Shown piece by piece: positions 1-9,869 of a stretch of DNA of 64,000 nt. Source of the stretch: Balaenoptera acutorostrata. Its lineage: Eukaryota > Chordata > Mammalia > Artiodactyla > Balaenopteridae. Position numbers and translations under genes: made by a program. The stretch lies in assembly GCF_949987535.1 (NCBI RefSeq), contig NC_080081.1:35008428-35072427 (forward strand), given 5' to 3'. A model generated the notes under the pieces. The model did no database searches. It was given only the letters and a program-made list of their open reading frames with translations, and was not told the origin of the DNA. The stretch's first letter is position 1. Each line of letters starts with the position of its first letter.

Positions 1-430
1 GACGAAGGGTAGATTCAATTTGATTCAAAGGCAAAGAAAACATGAAAGTTATAAGTAGCAACAAAGGAGAATTGTTTTGTTGACAGTCATGCAAATAAGC
101 ATTGACCCATATGCTTAGTGCCTAAAATAAATTTAGTGTACTTTGTTCACATTTCCTGTCAGCTTGGGTTTTATAACAAGTTACATTTTGTTGGAACTCA
201 GAATACTTGTTGCAGGAAGGAGCTTGTCTTCTTTTAACCTGCTGATTACTGGAACACTAAAAGAGTATGGTTGAATGGAAGGCTGAAGCAATGGCATTTG
301 TAATTTAATTTGGGTCAATGAACATTTGAGAAACCAAATATAACTTTCATGGTCTAATAATTCTTGAAAACTCTTTGAAAAGCTGGTTTAACATTCTTCT
401 TGTATACACTTGGAAACATAAATCTTTAAA
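1..430. other. Unassigned AT-rich DNA
   Basis: I recognise no gene, RNA or repeat family here. The sequence is AT-rich with stops in all frames. Confidence 0.4.
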
Positions 431-1525
431 AAAAATTTTAATTATGTAATTTGTCAAATATATATAAAGGTACTGAGGCACTTATTTACCCACCATATAG
501 ATTAATAGTTTGCCATCTTTTTCAGAATTTAGGTTTTTAAGAAGTAAATATTAGAGATGCCTTTGAAGTGATCTTTTCTATTTTATTTGCATCATCCATG
601 CCTAAAAGAAAACAAATATCCTGAATTAGATGTGCATTATTCCCCTGAATATGTTAAATTATTACTGTAAAATTACATATTCTTATATAAAACATATCAA
701 TTTTTTACATTTTTATTTTTATAATTATATCAAACTATATCACTTGTAACTTGATTTTATCACCCCAAAAATGTACTAGAGATTCGTCACATTGATTTTT
801 GTAGAACTGGTATGTTACATTTGCTGCTTAATGTTCCAAAGATTATACAATTTATCCATCCATTCTATCGAGTGACATTTAAAGTTGTTTAATTAACTTG
901 CTAAAAAATGCCACAATCAATTCTTTTGCACAAGTCTCTTTGTACATGTGTGAGTGTTCTCTGGAATATATAACTAACAATGAAATTGCTAAATTTATGT
1001 GCATTTTCAATTTTACTAGATATTACTAAAATATCTTGTTATGAAATCTTACATATGCTGCTGGCAAAAACAGTTTTTCTGAATGTTCTAAAAAGTTATT
1101 TCTCTTTATTTTTAAACTTGTTCTATGTACTTGCACTTCTTTACTCTATCAGTAAGTTATATTTGTACACTGTTTCTTTTTTTTTTTTTTTGTACACTGT
1201 TTCTTATAGGAGTGTTACGTAACATTTTTTTCTATAAATGAAGTACCAATTGTTCCACTACAATTTATTGAATAGTACATCATTTCCTTACAGAGTAGGA
1301 ATCCCACTTTGGCATATAACAACCATACATAATATGTATATATAAAACATATATGTACATATAAAATACGTATATGCATATATATGTGTGTCCCTGTATA
1401 TACATGCATATGAATATTTAAATTTTTCTACCATTTTATTTGTTTTTCCTGTATCAATATCTTTAAACTATTGTAGTTTTATAATTTGTCTGGACAGCTA
1501 GAAGACGGAATCCGAATTGTACTAC
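430..1525 (-). mobile_element. Old L1 fragment, antisense (3' part of ORF2 and 3' UTR)
   Basis: The stretch around 840-1,010 (a tatccatccattc motif, then a gacattt, gttgttt, tgtacatgtgtg, caatgaaattgctaa order) follows the usual reverse-complement order of an L1 ORF2 3' end, and 1,430-1,500 resembles the more upstream ORF2 part. It is very diverged and has no open frame. It probably belongs with 2,774-3,600 as one ancient L1 broken by SINE insertions. Edges are approximate. Confidence 0.45.
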
Positions 1526-1598
1526 TACTTTCTTTCCTACTTCTCCTTTTCCCCCTTCTCTTTCACATTTCTTGTACTCTTCCTTCTTTCTTTTCTTT
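1526..1598. repeat. Polypyrimidine tract, left half
   Basis: A C/T-rich strand that continues after the SINE at 1,803-1,917. The SINE inserted into it and duplicated 17 bp of it. Confidence 0.7.
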
Positions 1599-1802
1599 TT
1601 ATGTTATTTTTTTAAATTTATTCATTTAATTTACTTATTTTTGTCTGCATTGTGTCTTCGTTGCTACGGGCGGGCTTCTCATTGTGGTAGTGCACAGGCT
1701 CAGCTGCTCCACTGCATGTGGGATCTTCCCGGACCAGGGCTCGAACCCGTGTCCGCTGCATTGGCAGGCGGATTCTTAACCACTGTGCCACCAGGGAAGT
1801 CC
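1599..1802 (-). mobile_element. CHR-type tRNA-derived SINE, internally deleted
   Basis: Read on the minus strand it begins with the SINE head (ggacttccctggtggcacag), then a tRNA-like B-box region (gggttcgagccctgg) and ends in an A/T-rich tail. Compared with the copies at 2,063 and 2,421 it lacks roughly 90 bp of the central GC-rich part. Flanks carry a 17-bp direct repeat ccttctttcttttcttt at 1,582-1,598 and 1,803-1,819, a target-site duplication within a pyrimidine-rich tract. Confidence 0.9.
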
Positions 1803-1917
1803 CCTTCTTTCTTTTCTTTATTTCCCCCACCTTTCTTTTTCTCCCCTCCTCTCCTTTTCTTCACCTCTCTTCCTCCCATTCCTTCTCTGCTACCTCTTCC
1901 TTTTCTCTCCTCTCTCA
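1803..1917. repeat. Polypyrimidine tract, right half
   Basis: About 115 bp almost wholly C and T on the plus strand, continuing the tract at 1,526-1,598. The first 17 bp are the target duplication of the SINE. Confidence 0.75.
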
Positions 1918-2062
1918 AAATTATCATGCCCATTCTTCATCATATGAATTTTGGAATCAACTTAAACTTATCAGATCTTTTTGGGATTTTGTTGACAGGT
2001 CGGGAAGGACTTAACTCTTTAAGTAAATCTTTCTATTTAATCTTTCTATATAAAATGTCTCT

Positions 2063-2369
2063 GGGGCTTCCCTGGTGGCGCAGGGTTGAGAATCTGCCTG
2101 CCAATGCAGGGGACACGGGTTGGAGCCCTGGTCTGGGAAAATCCCACATGCCGCGGAGCAACTGGGCCCGTGAGCCACAATTACTGAGCCTGCGCATCTG
2201 GAGCCTGTGCTCCGCAACAATAGAGGCCGCGATAGTGAGAGGCCCGCGCACCGCGATGAGGAGTGGCCCCCGCTCACGGCAACTAGAGAAAGCCCTCGCA
2301 CAGAAATGAAGACCCAACACAGCCAAATAAATAAATAAATAAATAAAAACAACAACAACAACAACAACA
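2063..2369 (+). mobile_element. CHR-2-type SINE, full length
   Basis: Has the complete head (ggggcttccctggtggcgca), tRNA-like promoter region, GC-rich middle and the end gaagacccaacacagcc, then an (aaat)n tail that has grown into an (aac)n microsatellite at 2,348-2,369. An 11-bp direct repeat aaaatgtctct flanks it at 2,052-2,062 and 2,370-2,380. The open frames that cross it are not genes. Confidence 0.95.
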
Positions 2370-2420
2370 AAAATGTCTCTGCCCTTATATAAGTGTATTT
2401 TCACGTTTTTAAAAAGTCAT

Positions 2421-2763
2421 GGGGGCTTCCCTGGTGGCGCAGTGGTTGAGAATCTGCCTGCTAATGCAGGGGACACGGGTTCGAGCCCTGGTCTGGGAAG
2501 ATCCCACATGCCACGGAGCGGCTGGGCCCGTGAGCCACAATTGCTGAGCCTGCGCGTCTGGAGCCTGTGCCCCGCGACGGGAGGGGCCGCGATGGAGAGA
2601 GGCCCGCGCACCGCGATGAAGGGCGGTCCCCGCACCGCGATGAAGAGTGGCCCCCGCTTGCCGCAACTGGAGAAAGCCCTCGCACGAACCGAAGACCCAA
2701 CACAGCCAAAAATAAATAAATAAATAAATAAATAAATAAGAAAATCCTTTAAAAAAAAAAAAA
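2421..2763 (+). mobile_element. CHR-2-type SINE with internal duplication and double A tail
   Basis: Full-length SINE with the same head and end as the copy at 2,063. The unit beginning ccgcgatgaa is tandemly repeated (2,611-2,634 and from 2,635), a 24-bp duplication absent from the neighbour. The tail is (aaat)n, then about 11 bp of other sequence (gaaaatccttt, 2,740-2,750), then a run of A. Target duplication aaaaagtcat at 2,411-2,420 and 2,764-2,773. Confidence 0.95.
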
Positions 2764-2773
2764 AAAAAGTCAT

Positions 2774-3600
2774 ACATTTTTTATTTTGTAGTCTTGCATA
2801 TCTATTATTGGATTTATCCCAAAATACAAGTGTTTTATTATTATTAATATTATTAATATTAATATTTTGATTATTGAAATTCAGATACTCTTTATTACAT
2901 ACTCCAATTGTTTCTGTAGAACTATAGGAATGTTATTATTTTTATATATTGAGCTTTTCTAGAAAAATTTTGAATTTTTACTAGTTCTAGTTGATTAAAT
3001 GTCCTTTGCATGGTTTCTCTGGATATGTCTAATAAATAATGAAAATTTGTTACCTCCTTTATAGTTCTTAAATGTCATATTTTTCTTGATTTATTGTATT
3101 GCCTAGATCTTCAAATACAATGTTGACTAAAAAATGGTGATAGTAGACATCCTTCCTGATTTTAAAGATAATAAGCATAAACTTTCACAATTAAAAATGC
3201 TATTTGCTGTACAGTTTGGTAGGTACCATTTTCCTTTTGGAGAATACTGCATTGATTAGTGGTTTTATGTCTGTGTAATTGCATATGGGTTTTACTTTTT
3301 TGGTATTTATTGAGATAATAATGATTTTTTAAATCATCAATTTGATAAAAATTGATAAAACTACATTTACTAAATATAATATTTTTAAAGACAAACAATT
3401 TTTGCTTTTGTCAATTAAAAATTATGTTGTTAGGTTCATTGAATTAGTATTTATTTACTTATTTATATCTATATTTTGAGTTCTTAATTTTCATGCTTTC
3501 CTTCTTAATTGTGGTAATAATGTCATACTAATCTCAACATTACTTGCAGAGTATGCTTTCTTCTTATTCTAGTCTTTGTAAATTTATTTATGCAATAGGG
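2774..3600 (-). mobile_element. Old L1 fragment, antisense (reverse-transcriptase region)
   Basis: Motifs near 3,110-3,200 (gttgactaaaaaatggtgat, then catccttcctgattttaaag) and 3,310-3,340 (gagataataatgatttttta) match the usual reverse-complement reading of the L1 ORF2 reverse-transcriptase region. No open frame remains. Probably the same ancient element as 430-1,525. Confidence 0.55.
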
Positions 3601-5699
3601 GTTGCATATGCATTGAAACAATCACATCAAAATGGTAACAATTTCCAGTAGTGGAAAGGTACATAAAGGTCAGAGACCTTCAGAATAACCTTGTAATTAC
3701 TTATTTGCTAAATCCAACACCTGACTAGTAAGAACTATTAGGTAGTAAGTAATCCTTCAAAAAAATATAGTATTGGATCATCTAACAGCTTATAACTGTA
3801 TATGTTTTATTATTTTCTAAATGCCATAGGCATATGAAGAAAAATTCTACAAATCATTATTTATAATAAGCAAGTATCCTAGAAAGCTACATCAAATGTT
3901 TCGGTTCAGTCTGAAAGTGTTTACTTTTTTCTGTGTGAACAGTAGACTATTTTACCATTTAGATAGCAAATAACTAAGTTTTATGCCTGTGAATAAGAGA
4001 CTAAATGAAAGTATTCTTTTCCTCTAAGCAGTTTGTGACTATTTCAAAATTCTAAACAAGTCCAAACATCATTTGTCACCAATAGAAGTTAAAAATATAA
4101 TATTAGGGAGGCTAGAAAATTCTACAATAGTCGTAAGCAATGCTTTCTTTTTTTTTAAGCCATTCCTCTTAGACAATACTGGAAACTGGAGGAGTAAGTT
4201 AAAGGGTCAGGTAGCAGATTTGTGCTAATGTAGACATCTCAATTGTTTCAATCAAACCATGATTTAGTACTTATGAAAATATTTAAATACAGAAAGAGAT
4301 GAAAATTGCTTCAAAAGAAATATATATATATACATATATGTATATACATATATTTGATACATATAAGATACATATGTATGATATATGTGTATATCATCTT
4401 CATAAAATATCTATGAAAGGAAACATTCCCAAAATTTAATCCAGAGTTGAACAATGAAACTTAAAATATTAAATCTTCATTAAATCATTGCTGGTGATAT
4501 TGTCAGAAGTAAACATTTCTATGGTCTAAAATATATTTTAAAATGTGTATATTTTTAAATTTATGGAGCTATAGTTTGAAAAATTATGTTTGATATGGTG
4601 GCCTCAAGACCCTATAAGATGCTTAAAAATATGTATTTACGTTCTCTGCTTACTTGGGAATGAAATTGACCCAATACACTTTACAGTGATTTTTAATACA
4701 GTAAAATGAAAACATAAATAATGCTTGGGTTAATTAGAAAATTTTGTGAATTAGAGTACCCATTTTAGTGAAAGATGAACTTATTTTTGCTATATGGTAT
4801 ATATGTCTCAGAAAATTTTGTCCTAATGATTAAGACTCTTATTATTACTCAGGAAGCTGGATACCTGAGAGATGATTGGGATAATTAGTGAAAGGTTGAG
4901 CTAGGAGATGATTAATTTGTTTAATAAGACTTTTGTCCTTTTTTTCTAAGTTTTTGCAAGTATATTGATTACCTTTTATACTTTCAAGACAGTTCATGAC
5001 CTAAAATTTTTCAGACTATGTGAGTTCTAATATTGACTCTATCATTGATTTGATTTGTCATTGATCTTCCAAGGATAAATCATTAACCCTATCTAGTAAA
5101 ACAAAAAAATGCTCAGTCTTTCACATGCTGAGTGAATGCACTAGTTTTAAAAGGAATTCCCTGGGTGATACCCAATACAAACAGTTGCCCTTTTGCTCAT
5201 CCAGTGTTTGGCTGATTGTTTCCTCATAAAAAGAGACAGTGGGGACTCTATATCGTTGCCCCTTTTGTCATCAGCTTTCCTCTTAGAGCAAAAGAGGACA
5301 TTTTGGCTTTAGACTCTCTGATTATTTAATGGAAATCAAAAATATAATCTCTCATTTAGATTATTTTTAAAGTACAGGCAAACGCATGGCCTTAGTAGGG
5401 TTTAGTGAAATATATGTAACTGGTTTTTTTGTTTGTTTTGTTTGTTTTAATGAGACTTTAATTAGTTAGGCTGGATTCATAACTTCTCAATTTGTTTCAA
5501 AGATGTCCAATACAATCTCAAGGAAACATCCCAAGAGGAACCATTTCATTCACATTAATATAGGTTTTCCCACTCCCCAAACTATTTCTCTTTTTAAACT
5601 TAAGGCAGGATAAAGGTTATAGATTGCAAAATAATTAAAATATATATTAATCAATAATTACTATTACTCATTTGCTTTTTATAATTTGAGGTGATACAT
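3601..5699. other. Unassigned AT-rich DNA with a TA/CA-rich simple repeat
   Basis: No gene or clear repeat family seen. A low-complexity patch of alternating tatata, catata and tgtata lies at 4,318-4,400. The rest is unique-looking, AT-rich and closed in all frames. Confidence 0.4.
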
Positions 5700-5981
5700 T
5701 TAATTTAGAAAATGCTGAACACAACTATATATAATAGAGTCACTTGCTGAAGTGTAAAGCATATAATTAATATGGTAACAGTAAAAGCAATTTGCTGTTT
5801 TCTTTTTCTCTAACTCACTTTCAACAATATAGGCTGTTCTGGGATTCACAGGGTTAGTTATCCTTGTGATAAAAAGGGTGCTAAAATTTTGACTTTGACC
5901 ATGAAATTTGTTCCACTCTTCTAAAGAAACATCATGAACCTGTAAAGGGATTTTAACAACATGTCTTTCAAAGTCAAACAA
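5700..5981 (-). other. Unrecognised 93-codon open frame, minus strand
   Basis: An ATG-started frame of 93 codons reads on the minus strand. Its middle (for example VSLEEWNKFHGQSQ and ARG/SER/THR-rich flanks) has a more even residue mix than the Phe/Leu/Ile-rich random frames around it, but I know no family that it matches. No promoter, splice site pair or poly(A) signal could be tied to it. It could be a chance frame, a very old retrocopy or part of an exon. Confidence that it is coding is low. Confidence 0.15.
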
Positions 5982-6182
5982 TGCAATTCTTATACAGAGG
6001 GGGATGCATTGACTGGTAATGAGGTGTGAGAAGTTTCAAATAGCTTGGTGTGGGATCAAGGTTAATATAATTATGGACCACAAACCCCAAGAAATCATTC
6101 ACTCTCTTACATCTGAACTACCAGCCTGCAATAAAGGGTGGTCTTTCAGTCTTCAGTGCACTGATTTAAAATGATCTATTGA

Positions 6183-6380
6183 TCTGGACCAAAGAAAGAC
6201 GAATATACTAAGGGACCGAGGCCGCCTCCAAGTGATAATGAGCAGACCGGGAGGAATGTAGCTGTGGGATCGGGAATCTTCTTTCCACAAAAGACTATGG
6301 CAAAAGCTGGGACTTTAAAGAACAATGATGAAGATTCGGAGAGGAATGTCATTCTTGTGGTCCCTGAGAAAATGCATTAA
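6183..6380 (+). other. Unrecognised protein-like open stretch with raised CpG
   Basis: A 65-codon stretch between two stops, with no ATG near its start. Its composition looks protein-like: a Pro/Lys/Asp-rich start (GPKKDEYTKGPRPPPSDNEQ), then a Gly/Phe/Lys region and an acidic patch followed by ERNVILVVPEK. After the stop, the next frame reads an ALKECQELQRRIIQVNK-like helix for about 18 codons. CpG dinucleotides (6,205-6,280, 6,335-6,345 and 6,440-6,460) are denser than in flanking DNA. I cannot name a parent gene. A broken retrocopy or a non-coding exon are both possible, and chance cannot be excluded. Confidence 0.2.
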
Positions 6381-7298
6381 AAGAATGTCAGGAACTACAG
6401 AGGAGAATCATACAAGTGAATAAAAGATGAGTTCTTTGCAGTTGCGGACTGAAGCAGGCGCCAAAGAGAATCACACAACTTTGGGAATTGTGGAAGCTTT
6501 ACTTGTTTCTAAAGGTTTGTTTGTTTTTTTTTTTAATACCCAGGGCAAATGAAAATGTGGCAAGAAAAAAGGCCCATCAAATCTTTCAATCATGGACATT
6601 TTCATGTGTGTTTGGATCAAAAGCAATAATATTGAGATAAGTGTTTCTCTGGTCTATATGTACCTTCTCATTTTTGATTACTCATGGACACAGATATGAA
6701 CTCTCATGCTTTGTAGATAATTTCTTTTCAATAATTATGTATTAGAAAATAGTGCCTACAATTTTTTTTTTTTTTGCATTATAAACAAGTTACCTTTAAA
6801 AAGTAGATGTCTAAGTTTCAGAAAGCCTTTGTGTTTGAGGCAGAAAATGCATTTGATAGTATAATTTTAAATGATTCTCTTTGCTTTATAGATTCTGCTA
6901 TTTCAGTTACACGTACGTTTGGGTCTAATTCATTTTGTCTCTATCACTCTCTTCTGTGAGAATATCCTTAAGTTACAGAGGACAAATTATTTTAACACAT
7001 TCTCTTCCCTCCAGCATACTTAAAAACATAAAACACACAATAATATTTGTTCTACTTAAACATCTGTGTAGATATTATGTAAACATTTAGGTCAGGATTA
7101 ATTACATTTATGAGGATAGTTAGACACTTTTTTCCTCACTCCTACTATTAACCCCTTCTGGGATTTTGCAAGGATGGGAACTGAGTTGTGTGTGACTCAG
7201 GTCCTGTTCCTGAGAAAACTCCCAACAAATATGCTCTCAGCTTGACCGTCAAGGCTGTAATTGGAAATGGGGAAAGAAATAATCGCAATTTTGAAAGA
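6381..7298. other. Unassigned AT-rich DNA
   Basis: Contains short T and A runs (6,519-6,534 and 6,762-6,775). No gene or repeat family recognised. Confidence 0.35.
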
Positions 7299-7450
7299 GC
7301 ATGTATAATATGGTAGGAAGTACATGGCCCTAGACTCAGGAAACTTGAGTGTAAATCTTGGCTTTGTCAAATAATTAGCTAAGCTTTCTGACTTCTCTAA
7401 ATCTCTTCCATGCCAAAGGGGCATAATACGATCAACCTGAAGGTATTTTT
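7299..7450 (+). mobile_element. MIR SINE, diverged
   Basis: The order tggccctagactcagg, cttgagtgtaaatcttggct, then aaatctcttccatgcc and aaaggggcataatac follows the MIR core (tRNA-derived head, then the splice-like core domain). Highly diverged; edges approximate. Confidence 0.65.
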
Positions 7451-7484
7451 GCGGTCTTTTATTGTCTATATATTAAGTTTTATA

Positions 7485-7580
7485 TTTATTAAATAAATAT
7501 GTATATATGTCTATATCATATCATATATATTACCATAGATAAATTATGTATATATACACATATATGTATATATTCATCTA
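7485..7580. repeat. TA/CA-rich simple repeat
   Basis: Alternating ata, gtatata and catata units about 95 bp long. Confidence 0.7.
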
Positions 7581-7712
7581 TACACCCCTACACACAAAGA
7601 CATGTAGCAAAAGCAACAATCGAACATTCCACACATCCCTATCTCTAGTTCCCTGAGTAAATCACTTTTAACATTTCCTCTTGTTTTTTCAGCTATGCTC
7701 CATATTTCCAGG

Positions 7713-8880
7713 GGATTAGTCTCCAAAATTTACAAACAACTCATGTGGCTCAATATCAAGAAAACAAACAACCCAATCACAAAATGGGCAGAAGACCTAA
7801 ATAGACATTTCTCCAAAGAAGACATACAAATGGCCAAGAAGCACATGCAAAGATGCTCATCATCACTAATTATTAGAGAAATGCAAATCAAAACTACAAT
7901 GAGATATCACCTCACACCAGTCAGAATGGCCATCATCAAAAAATCTACAAACATGGGAATTCCCTGGTGGTCCAGTTGTTAGGACGTTGCTTTCATTGCT
8001 GGTGGGCCCTGGTTCAATCCCTGGTTGGGGAACTAAGATGCCGCAAGCTACACAGTGTGGCCAAAAAAAGAAAAAACAAATCTACAAACAATAAATACTG
8101 GAGAAGGTGTGGAGAAAAGGGAACCCTCTTATACTGTTGGTGGGAATGTAAATTGGTATAGCCACTATGGAGAACAGTATGGAGGTTCCTTAAAAAAACT
8201 AAAAATAGAGCTACCATATGATCCAGCAATCCCTGGGTATATATCCAGAGAAAAACATGGTTCGAAAGGATATATGTGCCCCAATGTTCATTGCAGCGCT
8301 GTTTACAATAACCAAGACATGTAAGCAACCTAAATGCCCATTGACAGATGAATGGATAAAGAAGATGTGGTGCATATATACAACAGAATATTACTCAGAC
8401 ATTTAAAAAATGAAATAATTCCATTTGCAACAACATGGATGGACCTGGAGATTATCATAATAAGTGAAGTAAGTCAGATAGAGAAAGACAAATATCAGAT
8501 GATATTGTTTATATGCAGAATCTAAAAAAAAAAGATACAAATGAACTTATTTACACAACAGAAACAGACTCACAGACTTAGAGAATAAACTTATGGTTAC
8601 CATGGAGGAAGGATGGGGGGCAGGGATAGATTGGGAGTTTGGGATTGACATGTACCCACTACTCTATTTAAAATAGATAACCAACAAGGACCTACTGTGT
8701 AGTACAGGGAACACTATTCAATATTCTGTAATAACCTAAATGGGAAAAGAATTTGAAAAAGAATAAATAGATACATGTATATACATAACTGAATCACTTT
8801 GCTGTATGCTTGAATCTAACACAACATTGTTAACAACTATGCTCCAATATAAAATAAAAATTAAAAAAAAATTAAAAATT
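7713..8880 (+). mobile_element. 5'-truncated L1 (ORF2 C-terminus and 3' UTR), split by a SINE
   Basis: Aligns by eye with the end of the full-length L1 at 45,040-45,729: the segments [16 protein letters not shown] and [12 protein letters not shown] are readable. ORF2 is broken by stops, frame changes and the SINE at 7,954-8,077. Its 3' UTR (aacaaggacctactgtg, then gaatcactttgctgta) differs from that of the 38,981 element and matches the copies at 16,347 and 34,481, so it is a different, older L1 subfamily. It ends in an A-rich tail near 8,855-8,880. I saw no convincing target duplication. Confidence 0.9.
7954..8077 (+). mobile_element. CHR-1-type SINE nested in L1
   Basis: Begins tgggaattccctggtggtcc, has the tRNA-like region (ggttcaatccctgg) and ends gtgtggcc plus an A-rich tail. 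It sits inside the L1 and is flanked by the 13-bp repeat aaatctacaaaca (7,941-7,953 and 8,078-8,090), so it arrived after the L1. The shorter body and different head mark it as another SINE type than those at 2,063 and 2,421. Confidence 0.93.
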
Positions 8881-8997
8881 TAAAAATTAAAAAGTAAATT
8901 AATTAACTTCCCTACACCAACTTTTTGTTTTATGGAATAAACAAGTGCTTCGTTTTATAATTTGATGGTATTCTAAGACGTTAATAATTCATCCCTA

Positions 8998-9669
8998 TGA
9001 TCTCGGGTGGTCTCGGCCTGCAGAGCGTCTTGAAGCAGGATTTCGGTTCCCGGCCAGAGATTGAGGTCAGGTCGAGGTGATGAAAGCACTGAATCCTAGC
9101 CACTAGACCAGTGGGCAGTGACAAGGCCCTGGCCCTATGGCTTTGCAGAAAAATAATTCCCACAAAGACAGAAAGTAGTGAAACAAGTAAAGTATTTATT
9201 AGGAGAAGAAAAGAGTACAGTAAGTGTGGATAGATACACAGGCAGGCTCAGAGAGAGAGTCACACCCTCGTGGCAGTTTGAATCACTTTTATGGGACATT
9301 TTTTCCAGGTTTCCTTTGGCCCATCATTTTGATTTGCCTGGTTCAAAGTCCGTATTTGGTATATCTCAGGATCTTCCCATGTGTGCATGTGCATCTCTTA
9401 GCCAAGATGTATTCTGCTGAAGAGGCCTATGGGTAGACTTAGCAGCACTTAGCCTCACTCCACTTTTGACCTCCAAGGAGCCTTTCTGTGCATGTGTAGT
9501 CAGGGAGGTCTCCTGACTTTGAGAATGAGAAATATGTGGTCTCTTATCTTCTATCTGGGCAGGGCCCACCCTTCTCTCTCAATTGTCCTGTTATTCTCAT
9601 CTTATCTCGGAGTATTGGTCCAGAGGGAACCAACCATTTGCCCCAGGGGCCCATGTATTTCCTGCCTCA
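8998..9669 (-). mobile_element. Solo LTR of a class I endogenous retrovirus
   Basis: On the minus strand this 672-bp unit starts TGAGGCAGG and ends GAGATCA, the TG...CA form of a retroviral LTR. A TATA-like ataaaag lies at 9,292-9,286, and an AATAAA signal follows about 85 bp downstream at 9,200-9,195, giving a U3-R-U5 order. The flanks are the 4-bp repeat ccta (8,994-8,997 and 9,670-9,673), the length typical of gammaretrovirus-like (ERV1) insertions. No second LTR or internal genes adjoin it, so internal sequence was lost by LTR-LTR recombination. Exact family not assigned. Confidence 0.85.
9194..9200 (-). terminator. LTR poly(A) signal
   Basis: Minus-strand AATAAA in the R region of the solo LTR, downstream of the TATA-like box. 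Confidence 0.7.
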
Positions 9670-9673
9670 CCTA

Positions 9674-9869
9674 TGTGGTACAAAAGAACTGTAAAATCCC
9701 TATTAATATAGTAAAATACATAAGATGTTTGTCATTTCCTTGTGTGTCTGTGTGTCTGTATATGATGTTTTTCTTTGCATTTGATGCTCTGCAAGGATGT
9801 TGACAAGAGCTTGTCTATCTGGCATCTCTTTCACTAGGAAATCCCTTTCCTTCTCTCTTGATTGTATCT
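9674..9869. other. Unassigned DNA
   Basis: No gene or repeat recognised between the solo LTR and the T-rich stretch that follows. Confidence 0.35.

Noticed and set aside
2063..2140. Possible tRNA gene, from box A and box B-like motifs
   Set aside because: These are the tRNA-derived heads of SINEs: no full cloverleaf, and the sequence continues into the SINE body and A/T-rich tail.
1572..2309. A 245-codon plus-strand frame
   Set aside because: It runs through a polypyrimidine tract and two oppositely oriented SINEs, starts with a Phe-rich run, and has no family resemblance; a chance frame.
2011..2777. Overlapping 80-120 codon frames on both strands
   Set aside because: All derive from the GC-rich bodies of the two CHR SINEs; the same frames recur at 48,313-48,642 and 58,921-59,273.
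7692..7712. Left flank of the L1 (ctatgctccatatttcc) resembles the end of the L1 itself (ctatgctccaatataaaat at 8,838)
   Set aside because: Only about ten bases agree and the similarity is to the element's own 3' end rather than to DNA beyond its tail, so it is not a convincing target duplication; more likely chance or a trace of another L1 tail.
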